Positions 13,805 to 22,513 of a stretch of 64,000 nt of DNA are shown piece after piece (within the stretch, counting starts at the first letter, position 1; every line of letters starts with the position of its first letter). The stretch covers positions 1 to 64,000 of the forward strand of contig JBNKZU010000038.1 of NCBI GenBank assembly GCA_050301795.1, given 5' to 3'. Made by a program: the position numbers and the translations under genes. The DNA is from JBNKZU01 sp050301795 (lineage in GTDB: Bacteria; Pseudomonadota; Gammaproteobacteria; Thiohalomonadales; Thiohalomonadaceae). The notes beneath the pieces are model-generated. The model did no database searches and had not been told where the DNA came from. It was given only the letters and a program-made list of their open reading frames with translations.

Positions 13805-14104
13805 ATGTTGCATATTGTAAACAAATCACCATTCGAGAAAAACTCGCTTCAGAGCTGTATCTCATGCGCTAAAGATGGAAGCGCTATTCTTTTGATTGAA
13901 GATGGTGTTTACGGTGTTCTGAAAAACAGCGCAATTTCTAGCGATGTAAAGAATGCTATTGGTTCAATGAACGTGTATGCCCTTGAAGCTGATGTTAATG
14001 CTCGTGGTATTGCTGACAAAGTAATGGATGGCGTTCAATTGATTGACTATAGCGGCTTTGTTGACCTTACGTGTGAACACGATAAGGTTCAAAGCTGGTT
14101 GTAA
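13805..14104 (+). CDS. dsrH: sulfurtransferase subunit DsrH
   Basis: The 99-residue third subunit of DsrEFH, related to TusB. The conserved cysteine is most likely Cys18 (Asn-Ser-Leu-Gln-Ser-Cys); a second, Cys21, is close by. It starts 15 bases after dsrF with GGGAG upstream and ends 29 bases before dsrC. Confidence 0.95.
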   Translation: MLHIVNKSPFEKNSLQSCISCAKDGSAILLIEDGVYGVLKNSAISSDVKNAIGSMNVYALEADVNARGIADKVMDGVQLIDYSGFVDLTCEHDKVQSWL

Positions 14105-14133
14105 TTAAAACTAACCCTACAGGAGATATACCC

Positions 14134-14466
14134 ATGGGTCTTATGGTAAACGGCACTGAGCTGGAAACTGATGAAGAAGGTTATCTGTTAAACCTTTCTG
14201 ACTGGTCTAAAGATGCAGCTCTCGAGCTTGCTAAAACTGAAAATGTTGAAATGACAGATTCACACTGGGAAGTTATCGACTTTCTGCGTGAGTATTACGA
14301 AGAGTATCAAATTGCTCCAGCAGTACGTGTACTGACTAAAGCAATTGGCAAGAAGCTTGGTAAAGAGAAAGGTAACAGCAAATACTTGTATGAGCTGTTC
14401 CCATACGGACCTGCCAAGCAAGCTTGTAAGATCGGTGGTCTTCCAAAGCCTACTGGTTGTATCTAA
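14134..14466 (+). CDS. dsrC: sulfur carrier DsrC with both C-terminal cysteines
   Basis: The 110-residue protein carries sulfur between DsrEFH, DsrAB and DsrK. The flexible C-terminal arm keeps both redox cysteines, Cys98 (Lys-Gln-Ala-Cys-Lys-Ile-Gly-Gly) and the penultimate Cys109, separated by ten residues. This defines true DsrC as opposed to TusE or the RspA-like paralogue at 8166. An AGGAG site precedes the ATG. A strong hairpin with T-run follows the stop, which would give dsrABEFHC transcripts in excess over dsrM onward. Confidence 0.97.
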   Translation: MGLMVNGTELETDEEGYLLNLSDWSKDAALELAKTENVEMTDSHWEVIDFLREYYEEYQIAPAVRVLTKAIGKKLGKEKGNSKYLYELFPYGPAKQACKIGGLPKPTGCI

Positions 14467-14476
14467 GCCGTACCTG

Positions 14477-14505
14477 CAAGGGGGTCAAATCGACCCCCTT
14501 GTTTT
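14477..14505 (+). terminator. terminator or attenuator after dsrC
   Basis: CAAGGGGGTC (14477-14486) pairs perfectly with GACCCCCTTG (14492-14501) over a 5-base loop, followed by four T. The short T-run between genes of one cluster suggests partial termination, leaving dsrM and later genes at lower level or under a separate start. Confidence 0.8.
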
Positions 14506-14537
14506 AAACAATTTCCGTACATTCGGAGGGTCGATAG

Positions 14538-15257
14538 ATGTCAGTGCTCTACGCACTTCTATTTTACATAGCAACCGTGCTGTTTATTGTTGGACTGGGT
14601 CTTAAGATCCGCCAATATGCAATAACCCCTGCACCGTTAAAAATTCCTACAACACCCGCCCCTGTGACCCAAAGTGGCGTGGTGATACGCATGGCTCGTG
14701 AAGTTATGCTTTTTGAAAGCTTATTTAAATCGAATAAGTGGATCTGGCTTTTGGGATATATGTTCCATATCGGTCTTGCGCTTGTTTTGATACGTCATTT
14801 TCGTTATTTCCAGGATCCGGTATGGGATGTGATTGTCCTTGCCCAACCCTTTGGGATCTATGCTGGATTTGCGATGTTGTTTGGTCTTTTAGGTCTATGG
14901 GGACGTCGTATTTTTGTTGAACGTATTCGATATATCTCTAATCCATCAGATCACCTGATTCTTGCACTGTTAGTCTTTATTGCTATCAGTGGACTAAACA
15001 TGAAGTTTGTATCACATACAGACATTGTCATGGTTAAGCAGTTTATGTTGGGCTTAATGGTTTTTGATGTTCGCCCATTGCCAACAGATATACCTTTATT
15101 GGTTCATCTGGCATTGGTAGCAGTATTAATGATTATTTTCCCGATCAGTAAGTTACTCCATGCTCCCGGTGTGTTCTTCAGCCCGACTCGTAATCAGGTT
15201 GATAACCCTCGTGAAGTACGTCACGTTGCTCCTTGGGCGCGTGAGCTTGATCATTAA
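14538..15257 (+). CDS. dsrM: DsrM, haem b membrane subunit of DsrMKJOP
   Basis: The 239-residue NarI-like integral membrane protein has about five or six helices (first at residues 3-22) and histidines suited to haem b ligation (for example His in Met-Phe-His-Ile-Gly near 77). It pairs with DsrK to move electrons between the DsrC trisulfide and the quinone pool. A GGAGG site lies 12 bases before the ATG. It follows the dsrC hairpin. Confidence 0.95.
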   Translation: MSVLYALLFYIATVLFIVGLGLKIRQYAITPAPLKIPTTPAPVTQSGVVIRMAREVMLFESLFKSNKWIWLLGYMFHIGLALVLIRHFRYFQDPVWDVIVLAQPFGIYAGFAMLFGLLGLWGRRIFVERIRYISNPSDHLILALLVFIAISGLNMKFVSHTDIVMVKQFMLGLMVFDVRPLPTDIPLLVHLALVAVLMIIFPISKLLHAPGVFFSPTRNQVDNPREVRHVAPWARELDH

Positions 15258-15288
15258 CCTTAAGAATTAGTAGACGAAGGAGAATCGC

Positions 15289-16884
15289 GTGGCCGATTTT
15301 CAAACGCCAGAGTTTCGTGAGTTTCCAAATGCCCCTACCGCATTGGAAAAAGATGCAACAGCTCATTTAAGTCCGTTTATTGCAAAACCAGATCACCAAG
15401 CCCAGCTAGGTTTTCCAGGTGAGTTGGTTGATAACTGGGAGCAAAAAGCGATCGAAAAGATGGGTGAGCTTCTTGGTAAGTATCGCTCTTTGCGTGTTTA
15501 TATGGATGCTTGTGTAAAGTGTGGCTCGTGCACAGATAAGTGCCACTATTTGCAAGGCACTGCCGATCCGAAAAACATGCCTGTGGCACGTCAGGATCTC
15601 TTACGTAGTGTCTATCGTCGCTACTTTACCTTTGCAGGCAAATATTTCCCTAAACTGGTTGGCGCAAGAGACCTGACCCGTGAAGTGCTTGATGAATGGT
15701 ACAGCTACTATCATCAATGTTCACAATGTCGTCGTTGTTCTGTCTATTGCCCTTATGGGATTGATACTGCCGAGATCTCAATGGCCGCTCGTGAAATTAT
15801 GGACTCAATTGGTCACGGCCAGAAATATTGTAATGAGATTTTGGGAAAGGTGCAGACAGTTGGTAATAACCTTGGTTTGCCAGGGCCTGCACTAAAAGCA
15901 ACTCTCGCTGAGTTTGAAGAAGAGATTGAAGAGGACACAGGTCTTCCTGTGAAAATGCCGATTGATGTTAAGGGTGCTGATATTCTTTTAGTGACCCCAT
16001 CGGCTGACTTCTTTGCCGAGCCACACATTGATGGTCTGATGGGGTACGCCAAGGTGTTCCACGAAGCCGGAGTTAGTTGGACATTAAGTTCACACGCTGC
16101 CGAGGCTGCAAACTTCTCGATGTTTATCGGTAGTTATTCAAACCTGAAGGTGGTTGCAGAGCGTATTCGTGATGCTGCACTTGAGTTAGGCGTTAAACGA
16201 ATCATTGTCGGTGAGTGTGGTCATGCTTGGCGTGTTGCCTACAGCTTCTGGAACACGGTTGCCGGTGTTGGCTCGGGAGCTGATGAGAATGATGAATACG
16301 CCCAGAAACTACAGAAGCAGCTTGATCATAACTACCCTATTCCTCAGCATATCTGCGAATTCACCTACGATCTGATTCAAGAGAATAAGCTTCGTTTTGA
16401 TAAGTCTCAGAACGACTGGCGAACAGTTACTTTCCATGACTCATGCAATGTTGCTCGTGGCAGTCGTATGGGTTCCTGGACTGGGGGACAGTTTGATATT
16501 CCAAGAGCAGTTATTAAAGCAGCATGTAATAACTACGTTGATATGGATCCCGATACCATCAAAGAGAAAACCTATTGCTGTGGTGGCGGTGGCGGTCTGT
16601 TGACCGATGATTTGATGGAGATTCGAGTTAAAGGCGCACTTCCAAGAATGGAAGCGCTTAAAGATGTAGTTGATGAAAATGGTGTAACCCACCTCGCAGC
16701 GATCTGTGCAATCTGTAAAGCACAATTTGCAAAGATACTGCCCTACTACAAATTCCCGATGGACATGATTGTCAGCACCCATCAGCTTGTTGGTGAAGCA
16801 CTGGTTATGACCGGCTCAGAACAGGAAGCTGATCTTGATGGTGGTGACGAAGAGGAAGCGGTTGAAAGCGCTTCTGAAGAATAG
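15289..16884 (+). CDS. dsrK: DsrK, HdrD-like iron-sulfur protein
   Basis: The 531-residue protein starts at GTG 15289 with AAGGAG upstream. It has two [4Fe-4S] motifs (Cys-Val-Lys-Cys-Gly-Ser-Cys-x3-Cys near 79, and Cys-Ser-Gln-Cys-Arg-Arg-Cys-x3-Cys near 144). Two CCG-type domains follow, with His-Asp-Ser-Cys-Asn near 385 and Cys-Cys-Gly-Gly-Gly-Gly-Gly near 430, as in heterodisulfide reductase. It is the catalytic subunit acting on oxidised DsrC at the cytoplasmic face. The acidic C-terminal tail (Gly-Gly-Asp-Glu-Glu-Glu) is a local feature. Confidence 0.97.
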   Translation: MADFQTPEFREFPNAPTALEKDATAHLSPFIAKPDHQAQLGFPGELVDNWEQKAIEKMGELLGKYRSLRVYMDACVKCGSCTDKCHYLQGTADPKNMPVARQDLLRSVYRRYFTFAGKYFPKLVGARDLTREVLDEWYSYYHQCSQCRRCSVYCPYGIDTAEISMAAREIMDSIGHGQKYCNEILGKVQTVGNNLGLPGPALKATLAEFEEEIEEDTGLPVKMPIDVKGADILLVTPSADFFAEPHIDGLMGYAKVFHEAGVSWTLSSHAAEAANFSMFIGSYSNLKVVAERIRDAALELGVKRIIVGECGHAWRVAYSFWNTVAGVGSGADENDEYAQKLQKQLDHNYPIPQHICEFTYDLIQENKLRFDKSQNDWRTVTFHDSCNVARGSRMGSWTGGQFDIPRAVIKAACNNYVDMDPDTIKEKTYCCGGGGGLLTDDLMEIRVKGALPRMEALKDVVDENGVTHLAAICAICKAQFAKILPYYKFPMDMIVSTHQLVGEALVMTGSEQEADLDGGDEEEAVESASEE

Positions 16885-16947
16885 GTTTATATATAGAGTG
16901 ACCGTTTATTACGTGTCATAACAGTTTTGGCATAGGAGAAACAACGC

Positions 16948-18930
16948 ATGGCTACTTCTAGCGACGATATGAAGAAAGAGTATACATTCCGCCGTTACAA
17001 AGACGGCGAAAGCCCGGATATGATGGAGAATAGTGAGAATATCTGGCAATCAGGCTGGACTCACAAATGTCCAACCTATGTACATCGTACACCACCCTGC
17101 CAGGGTAGCTGTCCATCAGGTCATGATGTTCGTGGATGGCTTGATATTGTTCGTGGTATCGAGAAGCCTCAGGGTGAAGGTGTAACCATGCAGGAGTACG
17201 CTTTCCGTCGTGCGACTAAAGCAAACCCCTTCCCTTCAGTTATGGGTCGTGTCTGCCCTGCACCATGTGAAGATGGTTGTAACCGCAACATGGTTGATGA
17301 CTTTGTTGGCATTAACTCTGTTGAGCAATACATCGGTGACCAGGCCTTGTCGAACAATTACGGCTTTGAAGCAGGTGCTGATACCGGTAAAAAGGTTGCT
17401 ATCATCGGCGGTGGTCCTGGTGGAATGGCCGCTGCATATCAGCTCCGTCGTTTAGGTCATGGTGTCACTATCTTTGATAACAACGAGCAACTGGGCGGAA
17501 TGATGCGCTACGGTATTCCTGGTTATCGTATGCCACGCGATGTTCTTGATGGTGAGATTGCCCGTATCGTCAACATGGGTGTTGATGTGAAGCTTAAGAC
17601 CAAAGTTGGTGTTGATGTTTCACTAGAACAGGTCGAAAAAGAATATGATGCCATCGTCTTTGCGATGGGCGCACAATCTGGTCGCGCTCTTCCTATCCCC
17701 GGTTCTGATGCGATGAACTGCATTACTGGTGTTGCTTTCCTAGCAGCATTTAACGAAGGTCGTCTAAAACACGTTTCCGGTAAGATTGTGGTTATCGGTG
17801 GCGGCGACACCTCGATTGACGTGGCTTCTGTTGCACGTCGTCTAGGCAACATTACAGTCGAAAATGAGAAGGATCGCCCTGAGCACGTCATCATTAATCA
17901 GACTGCTCATGATGTTGCATCAACCGCAGTCCGCGAAGGTGCAGATGTTACCCTGATCTCTCGCTCTGCGATTGAGAACATGCCAGCAGCCGAGCATGAA
18001 ATTGAAGATGCGAAACGCGAAGGTATTGAAATCATCGGTCAGCTCAGCCCTGTAGAGGTTGTTCTTGGTGAAGATGGCCGCGCAACCGGTCTTAAGGTCG
18101 CCAAGCTTGAAGCTGATGGCAAAACGCCTATTGAAGGTAGCGAGTATGTTATTGATGCGGCACTGATTGTTGCAGCTATCGGTCAGACTGGTGATATGGA
18201 AGGCATGGAGGGCTTCGCCAACGAGCGTGGTCTTGTCGATGCAGACAAGAGCTTCCAGGTTCCAAACAAGCCTGGCTACTTTGCAATTGGTGACATTATC
18301 CGTCCTCACCTGCTGACAACAGCTATCGGACACGCAGCACGTGCCACCGAAAGCATTGATGCCTACCTGAATAGCAAGACTCAAAAGATTCGTCCTAAGA
18401 TTGATGTTCATCACTTTAATCTACTGGCTAAACTGAGCGAAACAGGGCACGCCCCTGAGACATTTAGTGCCGACGATAAAGGTGGCGATCCAACAATGAA
18501 GGATATCGATGTTGGTCTTCGTGGCACGTCGAATTCGAACTTTGCGGTTCATAACTTCGAAGATCGTTCATCACACGAAATTATTCCTGCTGATTATCTT
18601 TTCCTGGGTCACTTCAAAGAGACACCTCGTAATAAACGCTCTCATATTGAAGTTACAGCGGAAGATGTCATCGGAAACTTCCAGGAGCGTCTGGTTCCCC
18701 TTAATGAGGAGCAGGTCGTTGCAGAAGCAAATCGCTGCATGAGCTGTGGTATGTGCTTTGAGTGTGATAACTGTATTGTTTTCTGTCCGCAAGATGCTGT
18801 TATGAAAACTCCTGCCAAAGACAATACAACTGGTCGTTATGTCTATACAGACTACAGCCGTTGTATTGGCTGTCATATCTGCGCGGATGTCTGCCCAACG
18901 GGTTATATCGACATGGGCATGGGTGACTAA
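16948..18930 (+). CDS. dsrL: DsrL, NAD(P)H-linked iron-sulfur flavoprotein
   Basis: The 660-residue protein resembles the small subunit of glutamate synthase. Its N-terminal cysteines (Cys-Gln-Gly-Ser-Cys-Pro near 51, Cys-Pro-Ala-Pro-Cys-Glu-Asp-Gly-Cys near 105) bind an iron-sulfur cluster. It has an FAD motif (Ile-Ile-Gly-Gly-Gly-Pro-Gly-Gly near 152), an NAD(P) motif (Val-Ile-Gly-Gly-Gly-Asp-Thr near 284), and a C-terminal two-cluster ferredoxin domain (Cys-Met-Ser-Cys-Gly-Met-Cys and Cys-Ile-Gly-Cys-His-Ile-Cys). It takes electrons from DsrAB during sulfur oxidation. Seven bases separate it from dsrJ. Confidence 0.97.
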   Translation: MATSSDDMKKEYTFRRYKDGESPDMMENSENIWQSGWTHKCPTYVHRTPPCQGSCPSGHDVRGWLDIVRGIEKPQGEGVTMQEYAFRRATKANPFPSVMGRVCPAPCEDGCNRNMVDDFVGINSVEQYIGDQALSNNYGFEAGADTGKKVAIIGGGPGGMAAAYQLRRLGHGVTIFDNNEQLGGMMRYGIPGYRMPRDVLDGEIARIVNMGVDVKLKTKVGVDVSLEQVEKEYDAIVFAMGAQSGRALPIPGSDAMNCITGVAFLAAFNEGRLKHVSGKIVVIGGGDTSIDVASVARRLGNITVENEKDRPEHVIINQTAHDVASTAVREGADVTLISRSAIENMPAAEHEIEDAKREGIEIIGQLSPVEVVLGEDGRATGLKVAKLEADGKTPIEGSEYVIDAALIVAAIGQTGDMEGMEGFANERGLVDADKSFQVPNKPGYFAIGDIIRPHLLTTAIGHAARATESIDAYLNSKTQKIRPKIDVHHFNLLAKLSETGHAPETFSADDKGGDPTMKDIDVGLRGTSNSNFAVHNFEDRSSHEIIPADYLFLGHFKETPRNKRSHIEVTAEDVIGNFQERLVPLNEEQVVAEANRCMSCGMCFECDNCIVFCPQDAVMKTPAKDNTTGRYVYTDYSRCIGCHICADVCPTGYIDMGMGD

Positions 18931-18936
18931 CAAAAG

Positions 18937-19410
18937 GTGAAATCAATGAAGCGAACAAAAAAGCTTCTTGGCCTGATCTCTGCATTATGGGTGCTCGTTT
19001 TTGCACCTGTTAATGCAGGAGAGATAGGGCCTGTTATTCCTAAAGCTATTAAAGGTGAACAGTGCGTTGAAGAGACCTCTGAGATGCGTAAAAATCATAT
19101 GGAGTATCTCAAATCTCACCGTGATGAAACGATGCGCAATGGTATTCGTACCACAAAGCATAGCTTGAAAGCCTGTCTTGATTGCCATGTTGCTCCGGAA
19201 GGAACAATAGCCGCAGAGGCAGAAGAACACTTCTGCAAAAACTGTCACAGTTATGCTGGTGTTCGTCTGGACTGCTTTGAGTGTCATGCAACACGCCCTG
19301 AAATGTCAGCACTGACAAATCCTGGTTCACGTTCGGTCATGGAGCTCAATAGCTTGCAACGTCTTAATCAAATGGCTTCCAACAAAAATGCCTGGGGTGC
19401 TATTCAATGA
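18937..19410 (+). CDS. dsrJ: DsrJ, periplasmic triheme cytochrome c
   Basis: The 157-residue protein has an N-terminal hydrophobic segment (about residues 6-24, ending Val-Asn-Ala-Gly) that acts as Sec signal or anchor. Three haem c sites are present: Cys-Leu-Asp-Cys-His, Cys-Lys-Asn-Cys-His and Cys-Phe-Glu-Cys-His. In the DsrMKJOP complex it is the periplasmic cytochrome and has one unusual haem ligand in characterised homologues. Its stop overlaps the dsrO ATG by 4 bases. Confidence 0.96.
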   Translation: MKSMKRTKKLLGLISALWVLVFAPVNAGEIGPVIPKAIKGEQCVEETSEMRKNHMEYLKSHRDETMRNGIRTTKHSLKACLDCHVAPEGTIAAEAEEHFCKNCHSYAGVRLDCFECHATRPEMSALTNPGSRSVMELNSLQRLNQMASNKNAWGAIQ

Positions 19411-20165
19411 GCGATATGAATAAACCTAATCAGGAACGTCGAGAGTTTCTTACTAAAAGTACTAAGGCTGCCGCGGCTGTCACACTTGCTCCGGGTGTGA
19501 TGCTATATGCGACAGCCAATGCCCGTCCCATAGATGAGGCCGTAAGTAGCAAGCAACGCTGGGGCATGTTGATTAATACCAACAACTGCTCTGAAGGTTG
19601 TAACGCCTGTGTCTCTGCTTGTCAGAGTGAAAATGGATGGGGTTCAAACGAGAAGGAGTCAAATCCTTCTCAAAAAGCACAGTGGATCAGAAAGGTCGAA
19701 CTTAAGAACACCAACACTGGCAGTGCTCATTCGCTACCGATGATGTGTCAGCATTGCGAAAACCCACCTTGTGCTGATGTCTGCCCTACTGGCGCATCCT
19801 TTAAACGTGCTGATGGCATTGTTCTGGTTGATCGTCATATCTGTATCGGTTGTCGTTACTGCATGATGGCATGTCCTTACAAGGCTCGCTCATTTGTACA
19901 TGAGTCAATCGAAGACCAACGGGCACACATGCCTCGTGGAAAAGGTACTGTTGAGGCCTGTACGATGTGTGTGCACAAAATCGATGCCGGTGATGGCACT
20001 ACAGCTTGTGCTCAGGCGTGTAATGCCATTGGTGCAAATGCAATCATCGTCGGTGACTTAAACGACGCCAATAGTGAAATTGCCAAAGAAGTTGCGAAGT
20101 ATGCGACAACACAGATTCGTGCAGATCTTGGACTGAATCCTGGTGTTCGCTACAAAGGCATCTAA
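19407..20165 (+). CDS. dsrO: DsrO, periplasmic ferredoxin-like subunit
   Basis: The 252-residue protein begins with a Tat signal (Arg-Arg-Glu-Phe-Leu-Thr-Lys) and a hydrophobic stretch to about residue 38. It carries four [4Fe-4S] cysteine groups, for example Cys-Ser-Glu-Gly-Cys-Asn-Ala-Cys, Cys-Gln-His-Cys-x4-Cys and Cys-Ile-Gly-Cys-Arg-Tyr-Cys. It connects DsrJ with the membrane subunit DsrP outside the membrane. ATGA overlap with dsrJ suggests coupled synthesis. Confidence 0.96.
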   Translation: MSDMNKPNQERREFLTKSTKAAAAVTLAPGVMLYATANARPIDEAVSSKQRWGMLINTNNCSEGCNACVSACQSENGWGSNEKESNPSQKAQWIRKVELKNTNTGSAHSLPMMCQHCENPPCADVCPTGASFKRADGIVLVDRHICIGCRYCMMACPYKARSFVHESIEDQRAHMPRGKGTVEACTMCVHKIDAGDGTTACAQACNAIGANAIIVGDLNDANSEIAKEVAKYATTQIRADLGLNPGVRYKGI

Positions 20166-20183
20166 CAGACGCTGGAATAAATC

Positions 20184-21389
20184 ATGAAAAAAACGATATA
20201 CACACAGGTTGAAGAGAACAAAGGGTTTTACTCTTTGATGGTTCTCCTTGGTGCAATCATTCTTGTTGGACTCGGTGCTACCTATTATATGGAGCATCAC
20301 GGTCACTGGGTTACAGGCATGAATAACCAGATCGTCTGGGGTATGCCTCATGTTTTTGCAATCTTTCTTATTGTGGCCGCATCGGGTGCACTTAATGTTG
20401 CATCGATTGGTTCGGTATTCGGCAAGAAGATGTATAAACCCCTCGCCCCGCTTTCGGCACTATTAGCAGTGGCACTGCTCTTAGGTGGCTTGACGGTTCT
20501 GGTGCTTGATCTTGGTCGTCCTGATCGCTTAATCATCGCAATGACACACTACAACTTTAAGTCGATCTTTGCGTGGAACATCATTCTCTATAACGGCTTT
20601 CTTGCTATCGTGATTGTCTATCTATGGACGATGATGGAAAAGCGCATGAACAAGTATAAAGAGAAGGCAGGTTTTGTTGCGTTTATCTGGCGTCTAATCC
20701 TGACCACTGGTACTGGATCGATCTTTGGTTGGCTGGTTGCACGTCAAGCCTATGATGCGGCATTGATGGCACCGATGTTTATTGTTATGTCGTTCTCATT
20801 TGGTCTGGCCTTCTTCATCCTCGTCTTGATGGCAGCATACCGAATGACAGATCGCCCACTAGGTGATGTTGTGATTCAGCGTTTAAAACGACTTCTTGGG
20901 GTCTTTATTGGCGCGGTTCTCTACTTTGTGATGGTTTATCACCTCACCAATCTTTATGCGACTGAGCATCACGGTGTTGAATCATTCATTCTTGCAGGTG
21001 GAAATGTCTATACCCTTCTGTTCTGGGTAGTTCAGATCCTTATCGGTTCGTTGATTCCCCTAGTATTGATCTACCATCCGGCAACGGGTAAGAACAATGG
21101 GATTATCGCGATTGCCTCAGTGATGGTACTTATTGGTGGTCTGGCTCAGGTGTATGTCATTTTGATTGGTGGTCAAGCCTATCCCCTGATTAACTTCCCT
21201 GGATATGAGGTGACTAGTAGCTTTGCTGATGGAGCCATCAATAGCTATACCCCCACTATGGCAGAGACTCTACTCGGAATCATGGGTGTTGCGGTTACCC
21301 TTGTGATCGTGACAGTCGCGACACGAGCACTTCGCTTTCTTCCTGAGAGCCTCTCTGATGAGATGGTCGACCCACATCATAAAGGCTAA
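20184..21389 (+). CDS. dsrP: DsrP, NrfD-family membrane subunit
   Basis: This 401-residue integral membrane protein of the NrfD/PsrC family has about ten helices. The Gly-Arg-Pro-Asp-Arg motif near residue 113 follows helix three. With DsrO it should exchange electrons with the quinone pool. It is the last gene of the dsrM-P block; a terminator lies 25 bases downstream. Confidence 0.96.
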   Translation: MKKTIYTQVEENKGFYSLMVLLGAIILVGLGATYYMEHHGHWVTGMNNQIVWGMPHVFAIFLIVAASGALNVASIGSVFGKKMYKPLAPLSALLAVALLLGGLTVLVLDLGRPDRLIIAMTHYNFKSIFAWNIILYNGFLAIVIVYLWTMMEKRMNKYKEKAGFVAFIWRLILTTGTGSIFGWLVARQAYDAALMAPMFIVMSFSFGLAFFILVLMAAYRMTDRPLGDVVIQRLKRLLGVFIGAVLYFVMVYHLTNLYATEHHGVESFILAGGNVYTLLFWVVQILIGSLIPLVLIYHPATGKNNGIIAIASVMVLIGGLAQVYVILIGGQAYPLINFPGYEVTSSFADGAINSYTPTMAETLLGIMGVAVTLVIVTVATRALRFLPESLSDEMVDPHHKG

Positions 21390-21414
21390 TGACGCCGCAT
21401 TATGATGGATAAGT

Positions 21415-21446
21415 AAAAAAGCCGATGTTCTGCATCGGTTTTTTTT
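21415..21446 (+). terminator. rho-independent terminator after dsrP
   Basis: CCGATG (21422-21427) pairs with CATCGG (21433-21438) over TTCTG, with an A-run before and eight T after. It should end the main dsr transcript, leaving the TrpD2-like gene and dsrN on a separate transcript or on read-through. Confidence 0.88.
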
Positions 21447-21518
21447 CGTCTTATTCCTCCTTTGTTTGTACAATAACCATCACTATATCGATAGTTCTAT
21501 CCAACTTGTGGAGCAGTT

Positions 21519-22508
21519 ATGACTCAGGAACACCCGTTTGCACAGTACATTCGTATTCTCGGTAAAGGTAAAAAGGGTTCACGCGAACTGACATACGATG
21601 AGATGTATGACGCGATGAGCATGATAATGGCCGAAAAGATCGAGCCAATGCAGTTAGGAGCCTTTTTAGTGCTAATGCGTTACAAGGAGGAGACTGCTGA
21701 AGAGGTCTGCGCTTCTGTTCGAGCCATTGTCGACAGTATGAATATCCCGAACGATATCCCGGAAGTAGATCTCGACTGGTCATCTTATGCGGGAAAGAAA
21801 CGGGTGTTACCGCTCTATCTGCTAGCGACCCTTGCAATGGCGGAAAGTGGTATTCGAATCTTTATGCACGGAGCCAGTGGCCATACCGAAGGGCGCATCT
21901 ATACCAAAGAGGTGTTACCGCAACTGGGGATAGCTGTGGCAACGTCGCTTGATGAGGCGGCAGATCAGATCCAACAGAGCAACTTTACCTACATTGATCT
22001 TGAGCACCTCTGTCCTAAGCTACATGAGATTATTGAACTGCGTCCTTATCTTGGACTTCGTACGCCAGTTCACACCATCGCCCGAATGTTAAACCCTTTC
22101 CGAGCAGAGTGTGTGATGCAGGGTATTTTCCATCCCGGCTACCGCCCTACCCACCAGATTGCCGGTCAGATGCTCAATATTCCGCACTTATCGGTGATCA
22201 AAGGTGATGGCGGCGAGATCGAACGTAATCCTGATACTCCCGTTCTAATACAAAGTGTTCACAACGGTGAGTTGTATGAAGAGGAGTGGCCAGCAATGTT
22301 TGACAAGCGCCATGTTCGTTCAGACGATCTCGATATTGAGGATCTAAAGCGCTTATGGCGTGGTGATTTCGAGGATGAATACTCTGAAGCAGCAATTGTG
22401 GGTACTATCGCTATCGCGCTCTATACCATGGGCAGGGCAGCAGATCGTGAATCCGCAGAGACGCTAGCTACTGAAATTTGGTCTGGTCGCAATCGAAGCC
22501 GAATCTAA
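21519..22508 (+). CDS. TrpD2/YbiB-like protein in the dsr cluster
   Basis: The 329-residue protein has the anthranilate phosphoribosyltransferase fold: an N-terminal helical domain (Leu-Thr-Tyr-Asp-Glu-Met-Tyr-Asp-Ala-Met near 25) and Ala-Ser-Gly-His-Thr-Glu-Gly-Arg near 120. It is not part of a trp operon. The tryptophan enzyme's PRPP-binding Gly-Thr-Gly-Gly loop is not evident, as in the TrpD2/YbiB branch, whose E. coli member binds nucleic acid. Its role here is unknown. A GGAG site precedes the ATG. dsrN starts five bases after its stop. Confidence 0.85.
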   Translation: MTQEHPFAQYIRILGKGKKGSRELTYDEMYDAMSMIMAEKIEPMQLGAFLVLMRYKEETAEEVCASVRAIVDSMNIPNDIPEVDLDWSSYAGKKRVLPLYLLATLAMAESGIRIFMHGASGHTEGRIYTKEVLPQLGIAVATSLDEAADQIQQSNFTYIDLEHLCPKLHEIIELRPYLGLRTPVHTIARMLNPFRAECVMQGIFHPGYRPTHQIAGQMLNIPHLSVIKGDGGEIERNPDTPVLIQSVHNGELYEEEWPAMFDKRHVRSDDLDIEDLKRLWRGDFEDEYSEAAIVGTIAIALYTMGRAADRESAETLATEIWSGRNRSRI

Positions 22509-22513
22509 ACCTA

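Noticed and set aside
22478..22513. GTG start for dsrN twelve codons earlier
   Set aside because: It lies within the TrpD2-like gene and the family normally starts directly before the P-loop segment.
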